DNA of 64,000 nucleotides from Anaeramoeba flamelloides (lineage: Eukaryota; Metamonada; Anaeramoebidae). Location: positions 7,557,501-7,621,500 of the forward strand of contig JANTQA010000008.1 of NCBI GenBank assembly GCA_027625915.1, read 5' to 3'. Within the stretch, counting starts at the first letter, position 1; each line of letters opens with the position of its first letter. This document shows positions 23,851-37,679 of this stretch, one piece after another. The notes below the pieces were generated by a model. That model did not search any database and had not been told where the DNA came from. It worked only from the letters and a program-made list of their open reading frames with translations. A program made the position numbers and the translations under genes.

Positions 23851-24613
23851 CTGTATTTTTTTTTTCATATTTGAGTTTATTTTTTTAGATGAGTAGAATG
23901 TTGCCAAAACCATTAGTTATTATCTATTCAAAAAATATCATAAAGTTGAATTTAATAAAAAATCATTGTAATATCTTTTTAAAAATATTTACCCTTAAAT
24001 AGAAGTCAGCTTTCTAGAATAGAGACTTTTAAAAAATATGGTACTATTTAAAACCACAATAAATACAATAGTTCCGATATTGATTCAAAAAAAGTAATGT
24101 TAGATTATATTTTAAATAAACTTAATTAACAAGCATGAAATGATAATTGTACTAATATGTTTGTCTAACTTGGAATTTTTATTTTTTTTTATATCTATAT
24201 TATTGTAAAAATACCAAAAAAGAACAGACCAAAATTAAAATAATATATTCAAAATTATGAATAACTAATATCTATCATTTTATATAGTTATTTACCATTA
24301 TTTACTTAAAATTACACAAATAATACTTACAAATTATAAAAAAATCCTTGTCAATTATATTATATTTAATATAAATAACATTTTTATTATGTTCAGATTA
24401 TTCAAATGAATGGGGGGGGGGTGGGGGCATAATTAGGATTAACCAATTTTTAAAAAATAATGATAATCAAGAAAATTTCTTTTTCCCTGAAAAATGTTGT
24501 AAACTTAATGATAGTGTATAAATTTTTAATTTGATTATATAATTGATATAAATATTTTTAAATTATTTTTTTATTTATACCCCACCCCCTTTTTTAAATA
24601 TCTTCCTGTATTA

Positions 24614-24617
<4 letters not shown>

Positions 24618-24686
<69 letters not shown>

Positions 24687-24687
24687 T
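24618..24687. repeat. Compound (CA)n(TA)n microsatellite
   Basis: A run of alternating a/c from about 24618 to 24660 passes directly into alternating a/t to about 24687. It is the only long CA tract in the window. Confidence 0.95.
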
Positions 24688-26404
24688 TCATCATTTAAAA
24701 GTATTGAGTAGAATCAAATATTTCTCACAATTATTTTAAATTCTGTAAAAGATAAGCACTCGAAGACATTCCAAGAAACTCTAAATTTATTTTTTGTGTT
24801 TATTTTGGATATAATTTGGCCAATTTTATAATTCATAGAATATTTTTTCTTTCCAAAGACGAAAGAAAGAAATATATTTAATTGTTAAGTAAATCCAAGA
24901 AAAATAAAAGAATTGAGAGTAGTAGTAAGGATCAAAATTTCTTTGTAAAGTTTTTTTAAAACCCAAGGGTCAATTATGATAGTTATTTTTTCCCTTTCAA
25001 TTGAAAATTTCTTGATTACCACTTAAATTTGTTTTACAAAAAATTCCAAATATTTGACCAATTTTATATATAAAGAAAAGAAATTCCTTAATTAAGTCTT
25101 AATTTAGAACGTCAGAAAGAAAAAAATATTCATAAAGTGTTGATTTTTAAGAATAAAAATTTGGATTCAAATTTTGTTTTTTTTAATATTAATTTTATTT
25201 TATTTTTTACAAGTTTTGCAAATATAATTTTCACAAAATCTCAGTATAATATATCGACTGTTAAATTGTTCAAAAAAAGTGGAAATCCAACTATACATTT
25301 TGAATGGAAAGGAAAATTCAGTTTTACTCAATTTTGTTCCAAATCGATTTGGGTAACTGTATTTGGTTTAGTTAAATTAAGTTATATAAGTTCAGTTCTA
25401 CCCATTTACTAGATCTAATCATGAAAAAGCTTCTTTTGTTTTAGATCTAATCATAAAGCCCTTTTCCATTTTTATAATAAAATTTTACTTGATATTACTT
25501 TATCCAAAAACTTGAATAATTTAAAAGAGATGAAACCCAAACAACTATAATGGGGAATTGGGATAAAAATAAAAACGAAATAAAATAAAAACTACTCTAA
25601 TAGGTAATATGTCAATGAAAAGTCAAAATGGTATATTTTTTATAATTATTTTATCGATTTTTGGGGAAATCATTTCTTAATCAAAAAATTATCAAAATTA
25701 ATATAAAGAAAATAAATTGAAATTAAAATCAACTTTTTATACATCTTATTTCTCTTACATTTTACAAAGAGTAACATTAAAAAAAATAATAGTACATTTC
25801 ACTTAAACTCTTTAGTAATTCGAAAATAAAGTTGAATACTGGACAACGGAGGACAATTTAATTTTCACATTTTTTTCAATTTAAATTTCCAATTTGGATC
25901 CTACAAAATTGGTTTAATTAAAATTATCAAATTAAAAACACAATATCATATTAACTCGATCTATTGACTCAACCTTTGTTTAAATCAATAAATATATCAC
26001 ACTGCTACTATTATTTTCTTGTATCCCAATATTCACATACTCCTTAAGTTAAAAAAATATTTTTATTCTTGATTGAAAAGAAATTTTTGATTTGACAACG
26101 AACAAATCGTTAGATTAAATTTTTTGTGAGAGACATTAAAAAAACTCACCGTCACATTAAATTACATTTTCTTTTCCAAATAAAACATATTTTAAGATTT
26201 TACCAAATAAAATTTTTGTAAAGCATTTTAAACGAAGTAAAGAGACAACAGATTTTTAGAACAAAACATTTTCAAATATCTTATTTGTGTTTCCAAAAAG
26301 TCATTTTCTTATTTTAGAATAATTTTTTCTCTTTTTCTTTCAACCTTTCTTTCAAAAAAACAACCTTAAAAAAAGGAAAAAAAAAAAATATCTAATTCCA
26401 ACCA

Positions 26405-27773
26405 ATGAACAACGATCTTCATTCGATTGTAGATCGAGAGATCATGACAAAGGTCTCCAAATTTATGAACACTTTTGAGGATTTTCAAAAACAGAAACAA
26501 GAACAAGAACAAAAACAAAAAAAGGAGAATGAGAATGAGAATGAAAATGAAAATGAAAATGAAAACGAAAACAAAAACCAAAACGAAGGATCTGTTGATA
26601 TTGAAAACACATTTAATGATCTGAAATTACTCTTTAGCAAGATAAAAAATGAAGAAACAAAGGTACAAAAAACAGTACTCTATGGCTTAGTCGATCGTGT
26701 CATTGGCTTTGAACGGGAGAATTATAATTACGAAAGAATCAAGACTACTTTAGAAGAGAATTTAAAGACCTACAAACAATTTGAACAGCTAAAAACGCTT
26801 TATCAAGAATCGTTTCCAAAAACAGAAACGAAAGAGAAATGGTACGAAGCGTCCTGTTCGAAAGATGATTTCAGCCTTGGGACTTTAACAGAAAGGCGAA
26901 CATTTACCGAGCATTATGTTACAGAGATCGGTGACGAGAGTGCCACGGTAATGATCCGTAAGCTGAATGGGTTTGAGCCAAATGAAGATCAAAAAAAGAG
27001 CATTAAAAATATTTCCAAGATCCCAAGCCATCCGAACATCTATCGCACCTTGGGCTACCACGCAAAGAAGAAGATCATTTTGAGTGAGTTTGAAAAAGGA
27101 AGCCTGCCCTTAATGCAGGCGATCAAGAACTTCAATTTAAGGAGCGGCACTGTCTTGCGCATTTTGATTGACATCATTGAGGCCATTTTATATTTAAGGA
27201 GGTGTGGGATCAACATTGCCAGCTTGCAAATCGGCAATATCTTTGTGAACAAAAGCGTTGTTGCAAAGCTCTTGTTTCAGTTCCATTGTGAAATTGATCC
27301 CTATAACTTTGGTACCAATTTAGATATCTCATTCAAGGACGGGGACAATGGCATGGCGAATTCGATGTTAAAATGGACATCAATTGAAGTAGTTGAACAT
27401 TCTCACATCCAAACACTCCATTCGTTGTCTTATAGCTTATCAATGATCCTGTATGAAATCATATATCAAAGGCACCCCTTTGAGAGCATTGATCCAAATG
27501 AATTAAGAAAATTGATTGTTAACAAAAATTGGAGGCCAAAATTAATTTTTGATAACACGATCTACTCAAAGACAATAAATGTAATTATTCAAAAGTCTTG
27601 GTCTAATATTGCAAAAGAAAGATTAAGCTTGGAAGAAAATTTATCATTAATTCAAGAATTATTAAGAAAAATAACAGACTTGAAACTGGAAATAAAAGAA
27701 AAACAAAGTAGAGACAAAGCAAAGAAACAAAAAAAGAACAAAAAGAGGAATAATAAGAAAAAGAGCAAGAAAG

Positions 27774-27805
<32 letters not shown>

Positions 27806-30800
27806 GAAAATTTTTTTAATATAATTTTTGAAAGAATAAAAGAAATCAAAACGAATGAGAATTTAAATTCAAAAAATAAAAAAAAATCTGAGAATATGAT
27901 CAATGAACTATTAATTGAAAGTGTTAAAAAAAGGGACATTTCTTCTGTCAGATATTTAATTGACACCGGAGTATCGACAAACATTATCAGCACACAGGAG
28001 AATCATTATACACCGTTACATATCACAGTTGAAAAACAAGATTCAGAAATAATGACATTATTACTTTGCAATGGAGCGAAAGTCAATAAAAAAAATAAGG
28101 GGAGATGGAACTGGAGAGGGAAATCACCACTGGCAATGGCTAAAAATAATTCGAATGGAACAAAATCCTCGTCCAAGGATAATGATTTAATCATCAAATT
28201 ATTACAAAATGCAAGTAAAGATAAAATACCATTATTAAGACCAAAGAATATTCAAATTACCTTTTTAACTGAAAACTCTATTGAAGTGGTTTGGGAGCCA
28301 ATGAAAAACACTTTAAAATATGAGCTATCTTTAGGTTCCCAAAGAAATTCACCAACTGTTACTTCAAATAGAAACCGATGTGTATTTACTGGAATAAATG
28401 TTAGGAAAAATGGTATTCAATTTGTGAGAATAAGGGGTATCGATTTAAAAGAAATACCGGGTGAATGGTCTGAAACAGTAGTTTTGGTTATTCCTCACAA
28501 ATTGGAATGTATTGATTGGAGCGGTAATAGTTATCAGAATAATAACAACAACAATGACAATGACGAAAATAACAATAATATAAAGAAAAAGAAGAAGAAG
28601 AAGAAGAACAAGAACAAGAAGAAGACCACAACGATGAAAATGAAGGAAAGAAAAAATAAAAAATGGAAAGTAGGAAAACCCATTTGGTTTATTTTAGAAT
28701 CATATTACAATAAAAAAAAAATATATTGCGGAGGATGCAAATCATTGATAAAGTTTGAAATCATATTAATTCAAAAAATAAAAATTAATAATAAGATCAA
28801 AATAAAAAAAGAATCAATAAACAATGGAATCATTATTGACAAAAGAAATGGCAGTTATTTACTTCATTTCATTCCTGAAAAATCCGGTAAATACCAGATA
28901 AGGGCCATATTTGGCAATGATAATGATGATAATTTAATCAAATTTAATAACTGTACTGATTGGTTTGAAATACAAGTAGACACGGGCAAATTAACCATTG
29001 ATAAATGCTTGTTAATTGGTGATGGGTTTTCTTCAACAAAACCTTTAATAACTGATAACGATTATCAATGTATCTTCCATTCATGTGATAATAGAGGAAA
29101 TAAAATAGATAGTAAAACAGATAATTTGGATTTTAAAGTATTTATTAAATCTTCGAATTTAAAAATAATTAAAAATACTGTAATTAATAATCATGATGGT
29201 AGCTTTACAATTAGTTACCACCCCTATTTTGCGGGCACTTTGTTTTTTAATATTACAATTAATTCCCAAACTAAAACTTGGATTACAAAGGCAATACCAA
29301 CAAATTATTTTAATATTAACAATTTAATACCATACATTAATCAATTTAATAATTATAATAATAATAATAATAATAATAATATGGATTATAATAACCATAC
29401 TAAACATGCTTTTTATAATAAATTTGAATTAATGGAAATAGAACATAACAACAACAACAACAACAACAATAATAATAATGAAAAGCAAAAGGATAATAAA
29501 AATTACAAAGAAAAAAATAACTTTCAAAATTTAATTAATTATTATACAAAAATAAAAAAAAAATATTTTAATTTTGTTCATAATAATCATCAATTATTTA
29601 TTAAAATTTATAATAATTTAAACTATTTAAAAATATTAAAATTAAAAAGATATTTTAATGACTTATGTTTAATTAGTCATCCTAATATTGTTAATTTAAT
29701 TGGCTTTAGAATATTTAATAATAATGGGTTTATTATAACAGAATATTTGAATAAAAATTTAAAAAATAATTATTTACAATATGACGATAAAGAAATTTTT
29801 AATAAGAAATTACATTTTTTATTAGACATAGCAAGAGGGTTAGAATATTTACATTCAAATTCAATCATTCATGGCAATTTATCACCAAAGCAAATTTTAA
29901 TTGATCAAAATGAACGAGCAAAATTATCTTTAATTAATAATCTTCAGAATAAAAAATCATCATATTATTTAAGATTAAATAACAATGATCAAATAATTGA
30001 AAAAAAGCATGATGTCTCTGCTTTTGGTTTATTGATGAGAAAAATTTTATTTAACACTGACCCTGAAATTAATAATTTTAATTATGATTTAATCGATTTT
30101 AATTTTAATACAAAAAATTCTGGAAATAATAATGGAACGAGAATCAAAAAGAAGAATAAAAATGGTAATAATACATTGATAATTTTAATTAAAAATTGTA
30201 TACGAGAAAATTTGAACATCAACAACAATGATAACAACAACAATAATAATGGCAATAATGACGACAACAATGACAACAAAAGCAACAATACGAACAGCAA
30301 GATGAACAATAATTACCAAAAAATAGATTTTCATTTTATAGTAAGTACTTTGAAATATATCATTTCAAATAATTTTCATAAACTCAATTTTGAAGATCTA
30401 TTTTCAAATATCAAAAATGAATTTATACAGCCAGTTTACCACAATAACATGATTAATAGTTTTAAAGTGACCTTGAAAAGAAACATTTTCGAAATTGGAA
30501 GAAATTTAAATAATGAAATATTTCAATTTATTGAAAACAATTTTTTAAATTTCATTGGACAAACTAAGGAATTTATTAGAATTGATACAATTGATTTAAT
30601 TTATAATCCTGATTTAATAACCAAATATTATTATGGAAGAAAATTATTAGAAAATTTAATTGATTTAAAAAAAAATGGAAAAAATGTCTTCAAGTATTAT
30701 AAAAATTTTGAAAAGAATAATCAAGAAATAAAAATAAATAATATTGGGAAGAAATGGTTAGAAAGTTTACACGCTCTAACTCATAATTTCCATAAGAATA

Positions 30801-33800
30801 AAAAGGATCATCCGATCTTAGCTTGGACCTTTTTACCAAAAAACCAATTGAATAATCTATTCCAATGTAACGATGAATTAAATTACCAGTCAATGGAATT
30901 TTCTACTTATAATGGATTTGGGAATTTTTTAATTAATGATAATAATTTTATTAACAAATTTAAACCTGTGCTATGTTGGATTTCTATTGGTAACCCCTTT
31001 GCCTTTAATAGTTATAATTCAAACTGCCCACTGAAATTTGATTCCAATTATTATTGCTTAACAACAAGTTCTAAAAAAAATCAAAGCAATATTAAAATAA
31101 ATAATATTCCAAATAACACTAACAGTAATATTAACATGAGCATTAACAATCTTGATGACATTTCGATGAAAAATGAAAAAGTTGAAAAAAAAAAAAAAAA
31201 GGATAAATCTAAACAAAAGGAACAAGAAGAAATTGAAAAAATTAAAAACGAAATTCTAACAGAATTAAATAATAATAATAAGACTGAAAATAATACTAAT
31301 GCAAATTTTATTGATCGTAATGCCTTTGTACCACAAAATAAAAATTCAGAATTAATAATTGGTGATTTATTTGAGATCTTTAATATGAATTTAATTTTGC
31401 CTCAATTTATTATCAATTTTTTAAAATTAGAATTGAACTTGATTGTAATTCCTAAAATTAATTCAGTCAAATTATATTTACAATTTAAAGATTTAACCAA
31501 CCAATTAATTATACCGGAAGATGAGGTCAATAAATATGGACCATTTTATTTTCAAATAAAATTAGACTGGTTCCAAGATAACAACGAAAACTCTTTATTA
31601 TTTTCTGGTTGCGGTATCAATTATTTGATCAAAGATTTAAAAAATGGTGTTAATTATAAGGTATGTTGCAAAATTAAAAATAGAAATATTTGGACTCTAT
31701 GGTCTGACTGGATCGAATTCCAAACTTTATTACCATCCATACCGAAAAAAATCGATATTAATTTAATACAAGTCTTAAATTTGACCCCAAGCTCTTTTAA
31801 TATTAACTGGAACTTAATGGACGACCATGAATTTGAAATTGATTTTTTTGAATTAAATTATGAAATTAATACAAACACACCCAAGTTAATCCAAGTGCAA
31901 AAGAAAAATTACCAATTTAGAAACTTTTCTCCAATGACTACAATCATTTTCAGAATTAGATCTCACAATATTTTTGGGTTTTCTAACTGGTCTGAAAATG
32001 TCAAAGTAATTACCCCCGAAGGGCCTTCACATAAATTCTCTTATATAATTAATGAATCTAATGAGAAAATTTTCAAATTTAAAGCAGACGAAACAATAAA
32101 ATTACAATTACAGTTAGTTTCTAAACTAAACATCAATTTAAATAAGGGGGGTTGTGAATCAATAATTAATTTTATGTTAAAATATATTAAGGTGAAAGAA
32201 GAAAAGGAAAAGGACACTTTGCAAGGGGATAAAAAAGAACAAGAAGAAGAACATAGTGATGATGATGACGAACAAAGAATTATAACCCAGGGCCAGCTAA
32301 TAGATTTAAACAACGGCAAATATAATTTATTAGCTAAATGCCCGATCGTTGGCAAATGGGAAATATTATTATCTATCGCCAACAACCAATTTTTAAATAA
32401 CAGCCAACCATTGCCAATAATTGAGATCATTCCAGGAATTTTCAGCTTACAAAGAAGTGAAATTAAAGGCGAGCAATTAAACACAACTTTTATAAACAAG
32501 GAAACCATTTTTAAAATAATTAGTAAAGATTATTTGGATAATTATATCCATGAAGGAGGAATGATCATCCAGGCACGATTTATTGAAATGGATGTACCCA
32601 TCAAAATAATTGATCAAAGCAATGGCATTTATTTGTGTAAATATACCGCGGCACAGAGCGGCCAATATACCATCGAATTGACCGTTCCAAGTGAAAATAA
32701 AACTATTCTAACAAGGTTAATTCGAGTACGGATTTTACCCACCAACACACAGATCAATGAAAGTGAAATCCAAAACATTGAGCTACTCAAAAAAAAAAAT
32801 GAGAACATTCAAATTCAAATCGAAAAGGCATTTTGGGGTGGGAGATCGATCATCATCAAAAGGGTCAATCAAGAAAACTTCAAAATTTTCCAATCAGAAA
32901 TTTCCACTTTGTCGATAATGAACCATCCTAATATTGTTAAATTGCTTGGCATGTTTGAATCAGATAAAAATGGACGTAAAGAATACTGTATAGTTACAGA
33001 ATATATTAAGGGATACAATTTGAGAGAATATCTCGAAAATGAAAAATTTGAAAGCCAACAATCAATAAAAGATAAATTATTGATTGTTAAACAAATTGTT
33101 TACGCACTATGCTATTTACACGAAAGCGGAATTATCCATAGAAACCTAAAGCCAACAAATATATTTTTAGATGAAGACTTAAACATAAAAATTACAGATT
33201 TTGGGTTTTCAAAAAACTTTCAAATCGGTGACAAATCAGCATCTTTAACGGAGAATACCAATTTAATCGGCACTTTAGAATATTTGGCACCAGAAACGAA
33301 AAAGTTTAATAAATATTCCGAAAAAACAGATGTGTACACCTTTGGCACAATATTATATCAATTACTAACTGGGGAAAGGCCAATTGAAACTTTAATCTCA
33401 AGTGTAAAATTAAGCCCACAGATCCCTAAAAAAGTTCGAGATATGCTAATCCTTTGCCTAAATGACGACAAAAAATTAAGACCAAATTTTTTCACAATCA
33501 AGGATACAATAAATACAGTCATAAACCAAAGCCAATTATATTATACTTTAGATATAAATGGCTTGCTTAGTTCCAAATTAGGCTTGGATTCAATCGAAAT
33601 AATTACTAATCAAGATAAAAAACAAGTTGCTAGATTGTTTCATTTGAACCCTATTATCAAAAATAATTCAATAGCGTCAGTATTATTTTTAAAAATTAAA
33701 AATTATTTTGTCAATTTTATTCAAAATAAGAGTAATATTAGTAACGAGAACATAAATATTAATAACAATAATATATTTCTTATCCAAAATGAAAATAACA

Positions 33801-34474
33801 AAATAATTTCAAAATATAAAATCAACTCAATAACTTTGATTGAAAACACACACTTATCCGAAAAATTCGAATTACAACGACAAATTTTATTAAATAATTA
33901 TAAACAAAACGACCAAGATTTTATTAGCTATTATCAACAATTCTACCCTCAAAATAGATTATCGATCCAATATTTGGAGAACTTAAAAAAAATCGGGAAT
34001 GATCTACCAGAAAATCCCCTGATTTGCTACCAATCAATAAATAAAGATTTAATTTACCAAATAGCGAAAAATGGGTTTAAAAATATTAAATTCAATTATT
34101 TAAGCCATTCCTTTAAATTTGCCACCAAGAATGTTTTTAATATTAATAATAAGCATAAGAATAATAAATTAAAGAAAAAAGAAAATTTGAAATTATTGGT
34201 ATGCTGGGTTTTATTAGGAAACCCTTACCCTTTGACCCTTGTTAATAATTATAGCAACCCGAAAGAAAATTTTGATTCACATTACACACCCCTCAAATTT
34301 AAAAAAAAATCTAAAAACCTTTTCAAAAATACTAAGGATTATCGCTCAAGCCCTTCAAAATCTTATTACCCAATAGATATTAACGAAATTGACCAAATCG
34401 AGGCAGACGAAATAACAATATTTGACCATGAAAGAATCCTCCCACTAGCAATAATTGATTATCATTTCAATTAA
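26405..34474 (+). CDS. Giant mosaic protein: three pseudokinase-like, two PARP-like, Fn3, filamin-type and ankyrin domains
   Basis: One exon, 2,689 aa, no membrane segment. Order by residue: Gln/Glu/Asn coiled start (1-75); kinase-like 1 (~150-418); Lys/Glu linker; ankyrin-like repeats (~499-602); Fn3 (~607-699); two filamin-type Ig folds, the first carrying poly-N/Lys inserts (~700-968); kinase-like 2 (~1042-1332); PARP/ADP-ribosyltransferase-like 1 (~1349-1679); two Fn3 (~1680-1869); two filamin-type (~1872-2109); kinase-like 3 (~2119-2376); PARP-like 2 (~2450-2689). Kinase 3 is best preserved: Lys2152, DFG at 2265, a GTLEYLAPE activation end, but HRN (2245-2247) instead of HRD. Kinase 2 has HGN (1156-1158) and no DFG. 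Kinase 1 has IAS (271-273). The PARP-like parts show IYNPDLITKYYYGRKLL, a CW-hydrophobic-GNP strand, and EITIFDHERILPLAII at the end with Glu2669 at the usual catalytic Glu. A scaffold or sensor role is inferred. Confidence 0.85.
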
Positions 34475-35182
34475 TTGATTTTCATTTTATTTTCATTTTT
34501 TATTTTAATTATTTTTTTGATTCATTCTTTTTTTTTTTTCTACCAACAATAATTATAATATGAGATTTCATTTTTTTATAAAGTTTTTGCGAATCTGAGA
34601 AGGATGATTTTAATTTGATGAAATTATAAATAAAAATACATTGAGTTTTATTGTTTGGAAAAGCACTAAAAACTTCAAAGAAATTTGTATTTTTATTGAT
34701 CTCTATTTATTAACTTTATTTGGTTATTAAATCATTTCATTTATTGGAAATTCATTACAGCTTTTCGAACTCTACCTTGAAAATTTAATCATACCTAGAA
34801 ATAGATTTTCTATTATAAAAATTTATCTTGTATGACAAACCATAAAATTGGTTATGATATTTTTTTAAAAAACCCTATATTTTATAATAGTGGAAAAAAA
34901 ATTTATGTGATCCAATTTTTTGGTTTTTGTATATGACACACAAATTCTTAAAAAAACATACACTAGTTGAGATCTTCAATTTATATTTATTACAAAAATA
35001 TACAATGTCCAAACAATTTCAATATTTCGATTGTAAAATTATTACAAGTTTTGGTGATTTCTTTTTTTGAAATTATTACATTTTGGAATTTATTTTTTAC
35101 AAAAAAAATTGGTATTTTTTGTTAGTCAGAGAAATTGAAATTTTGTGATGTTGATATTTTAAATCATTAAATAATCTAAACT

Positions 35183-35727
35183 ACAATTCAAAATTTTTAA
35201 CACTCGAAAAATTCAATTTTTGAAAAAAAAAATCTTATTTAATCAATTACTGAAGTAATACCAAATTAGTACTATTCACTCATTGAAATGTTAACAATTT
35301 TTTATAAATTACAATACTCTCAAAACAAAAAATAAATAATTATCAATACAAATAAATAAAGGGTGTGTTAAAAATTTTGGAGATGGGCAAAACAAAAAAA
35401 TTGATTGCTAAATTCATTTTAATTCTATTAGGAATATTGATCCATCAAATTATTAGATACCATCAACTAATTTTATTTGAGATCTTTCTATATTGAAGAA
35501 CTCGACTTTAACCTAATATCAATTGTTGAAAAAATTTTTTTGATTGACCGAAACTTGTTACATATTTCAAAATTGGATAAGAAAACAAAAAACTCAAAGA
35601 TTTAAAAATGATTTTTATATTTTACAAAAATCAAAATTATTTCCAATTTGAATAAAATTGAATTATTGTAATTGATTGAATGGTTTTAAATGTGTGGAAA
35701 ATTTTGAATTTTAGTTTATTTTAGACA
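35183..35727 (+). mobile_element. TATAAAC-family MITE-like unit, copy 1
   Basis: About 545 bp. The left end (ctaaactacaattcaaaatt, then tttaacac) is complemented by the right end (gtgtggaaaattttgaattt, then tagttta). The interior matches 41103-41653 at high similarity, including 'gaaatgttaacaatt', 'gtgttaaaaattttggaga', 'catcaactaattttatttga' and 'cctaatatcaattg'. No coding capacity. Confidence 0.65.
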
Positions 35728-36849
35728 TTAAAATTTGTATATTAAATAATGGATCTCTATATTAACCATTTTCCAGTCAAAGTGAAATTGTTGTAATAAA
35801 CTAATTAGATATATTTGGAAGGTTTGAACGGAGAGTAAAATAAAATATTTATTTTGGAATTATTCAAATTGGAATCATTTTTTGGTATTTACATTTTTTC
35901 ATTTTTTTTTTTCTAAATATATAATTTCTTTCTTTCTTTCTTTTTTTTTTTGAAAGATCTAACTTAACTCTATAAAAACTAAAATTATTCTTAATTAACT
36001 TGAAACGGTGAAAAGAATTGTAGAAATATCATGTTGATTTCTATTGGACCTTCTATCATGGATCAAAATTAATATAATTCTTTTTTTTTTCAATGGCACT
36101 TTTAGAATTTTAATTTTTGATTCTATTATTATTATCAAATACAGAGGAAATAAAATCTTGTTGGTATATATAAAAAAATAAAATAAAAACTAAGAACATA
36201 ATATCAATTTCATGATGTAACAATAGGTTTAAAATTGAATTTAAATAAAAAAAAAATACAAAAAACCATAAATCAAAGATTAATAACAATTGAAAACAAC
36301 AAAGTAAACTGCGAGAATAATAATATTAAATTTTTATATACAAACAATAAATTTAAATTAACAAATGAAATCTAATAATATATTTATATAAAATTCAGTT
36401 AATCTAAAAAGCAATAAAAAATAAAATTTTCATAAGTTCCAATTGGGAAAGTAAAAAAAAATAATAAATCAAAAAAATTCTTCTCTATTTCAAAGAAGAT
36501 TGAATGAATTCTTTGATAATAAAATATAAAATAAAAAATTTTTCAAAAATTTAGGAAATAATCTTTAAAAAACCAAAGAATTTGGTATAAAATTTATAAA
36601 GAAAATGAAGAATTATCTAATTCTATTAAAAAATATTTATAAATAATAAATTAATATATAAAATTAAATTATGAATTTGATTTTTAGAAAAAATATTTGA
36701 AATACATAAATAAAATAAGAAAATCTACAACAAAAATTATTTTCAATTAAAAATTTTTCTAAAAACTCATTTTGATTATTGAAAATAAATTAGCCAAACA
36801 ATCGAAATAAAAATAATAAAACAATATAATTTTAAAACAATTTGTAGAT

Positions 36850-37560
36850 TTGACACCATTGGATATCAAAGATATATTATCTTTAGAACATATTTATGAT
36901 TTAATAAAATAATAAAAAAATAAATGAGTTAAAGATTTTGATAAAATATAATTTCAAAGATGTACGTAAAAATTTAATGAAAAAGAATACGAACTTTTTT
37001 TCAAAAATTTTCAAATAATATTTTTACATTAAATTTATAATCTTTCTGAAAAAAATATCAAATTTAATAAAGGAAGAACTATTTTATTTATTAACAAAAT
37101 AGGAGATAAAGGAATTTCTTTAAATTTCTGACATATCTCAAATAATAATACTTTTTCAATATTTTTCCAAAAAATTGTTTAAAAAGGGATATAAAATTCT
37201 TTGAACCTAGTATCAGATTCTGAATTTGGTAAAAAAAAAAAAAAAAATTAAATATCAGAATCACATTCCTAAATTTATTATTTGAGCCAGAAAATAAATA
37301 TCTATATAAAGAAATATTTTTACTCACACTTGATATAAAAAAAATACCATGTAACAATTAGTCCAATATTAGTTCACCATAATATAAAAAAGATAGTAGA
37401 TGTGAAAAAATCAAAATTTGGTTTGAGAAATCTTATAAAAAGTGGGAATTGTAGTTTATCAACAAGGAAAATTATAAATAATTTTTTTGAATGCATTACA
37501 AATGCTTTCCTTCAAGATTGGTTAAAATTCAGAAGATCCTTTAAATATAGATCAAAATAA
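36850..37560 (+). pseudogene. Possible decayed coding stretch, unrecognised
   Basis: Short protein-like runs appear in shifting frames, for example ILFINKIGDKGISLNF near 37080-37125 and NLIKSGNCSLSTRKIINNFF near 37425-37490. Codon use here is like real local genes rather than the surrounding A/T runs. I recognise no family, and it may be a chance pattern or a decayed mobile-element gene. Confidence 0.2.
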
Positions 37561-37679
37561 ATTATTTTTATTCAAAAAAATTGTTTTTTGAGATTTTAAT
37601 TTTTGTTCTAATGTTGCTTATGTTGTAAATGTCTATTTTTTAAAATGTTTAAAATTAAAAAAAAAGGTTTATTTTTTTC

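Larger units (their letters stand above)
20327..26404. other. 6-kb gene-poor, repeat-rich region
   Basis: No supported gene. It contains TA repeats at 20456-20477, repeat family D (20815-21440), a Tc1/mariner-like MITE (23274-23470), repeat family C (23660-23850), a G-run (24412-24425) and a CA/TA microsatellite (24618-24687). Frames of 62-91 codons (21728-21934, 25137-25412) lack any motif and look accidental. Confidence 0.55.

Noticed and set aside
24412-24425. G-run as a quadruplex or telomere relic
   Set aside because: A single G-homopolymer with one T; no repeated telomere-like unit nearby.
27652-27993. 113-codon minus-strand Phe/Leu/Ser-rich frame resembling a membrane protein
   Set aside because: Antisense of a Lys/Glu-rich linker; the hydrophobicity comes only from complementing aaa/gaa codons.
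32041-32508. 155-codon minus-strand frame
   Set aside because: Antisense shadow of the filamin-type region of the mosaic gene; no motif of its own.
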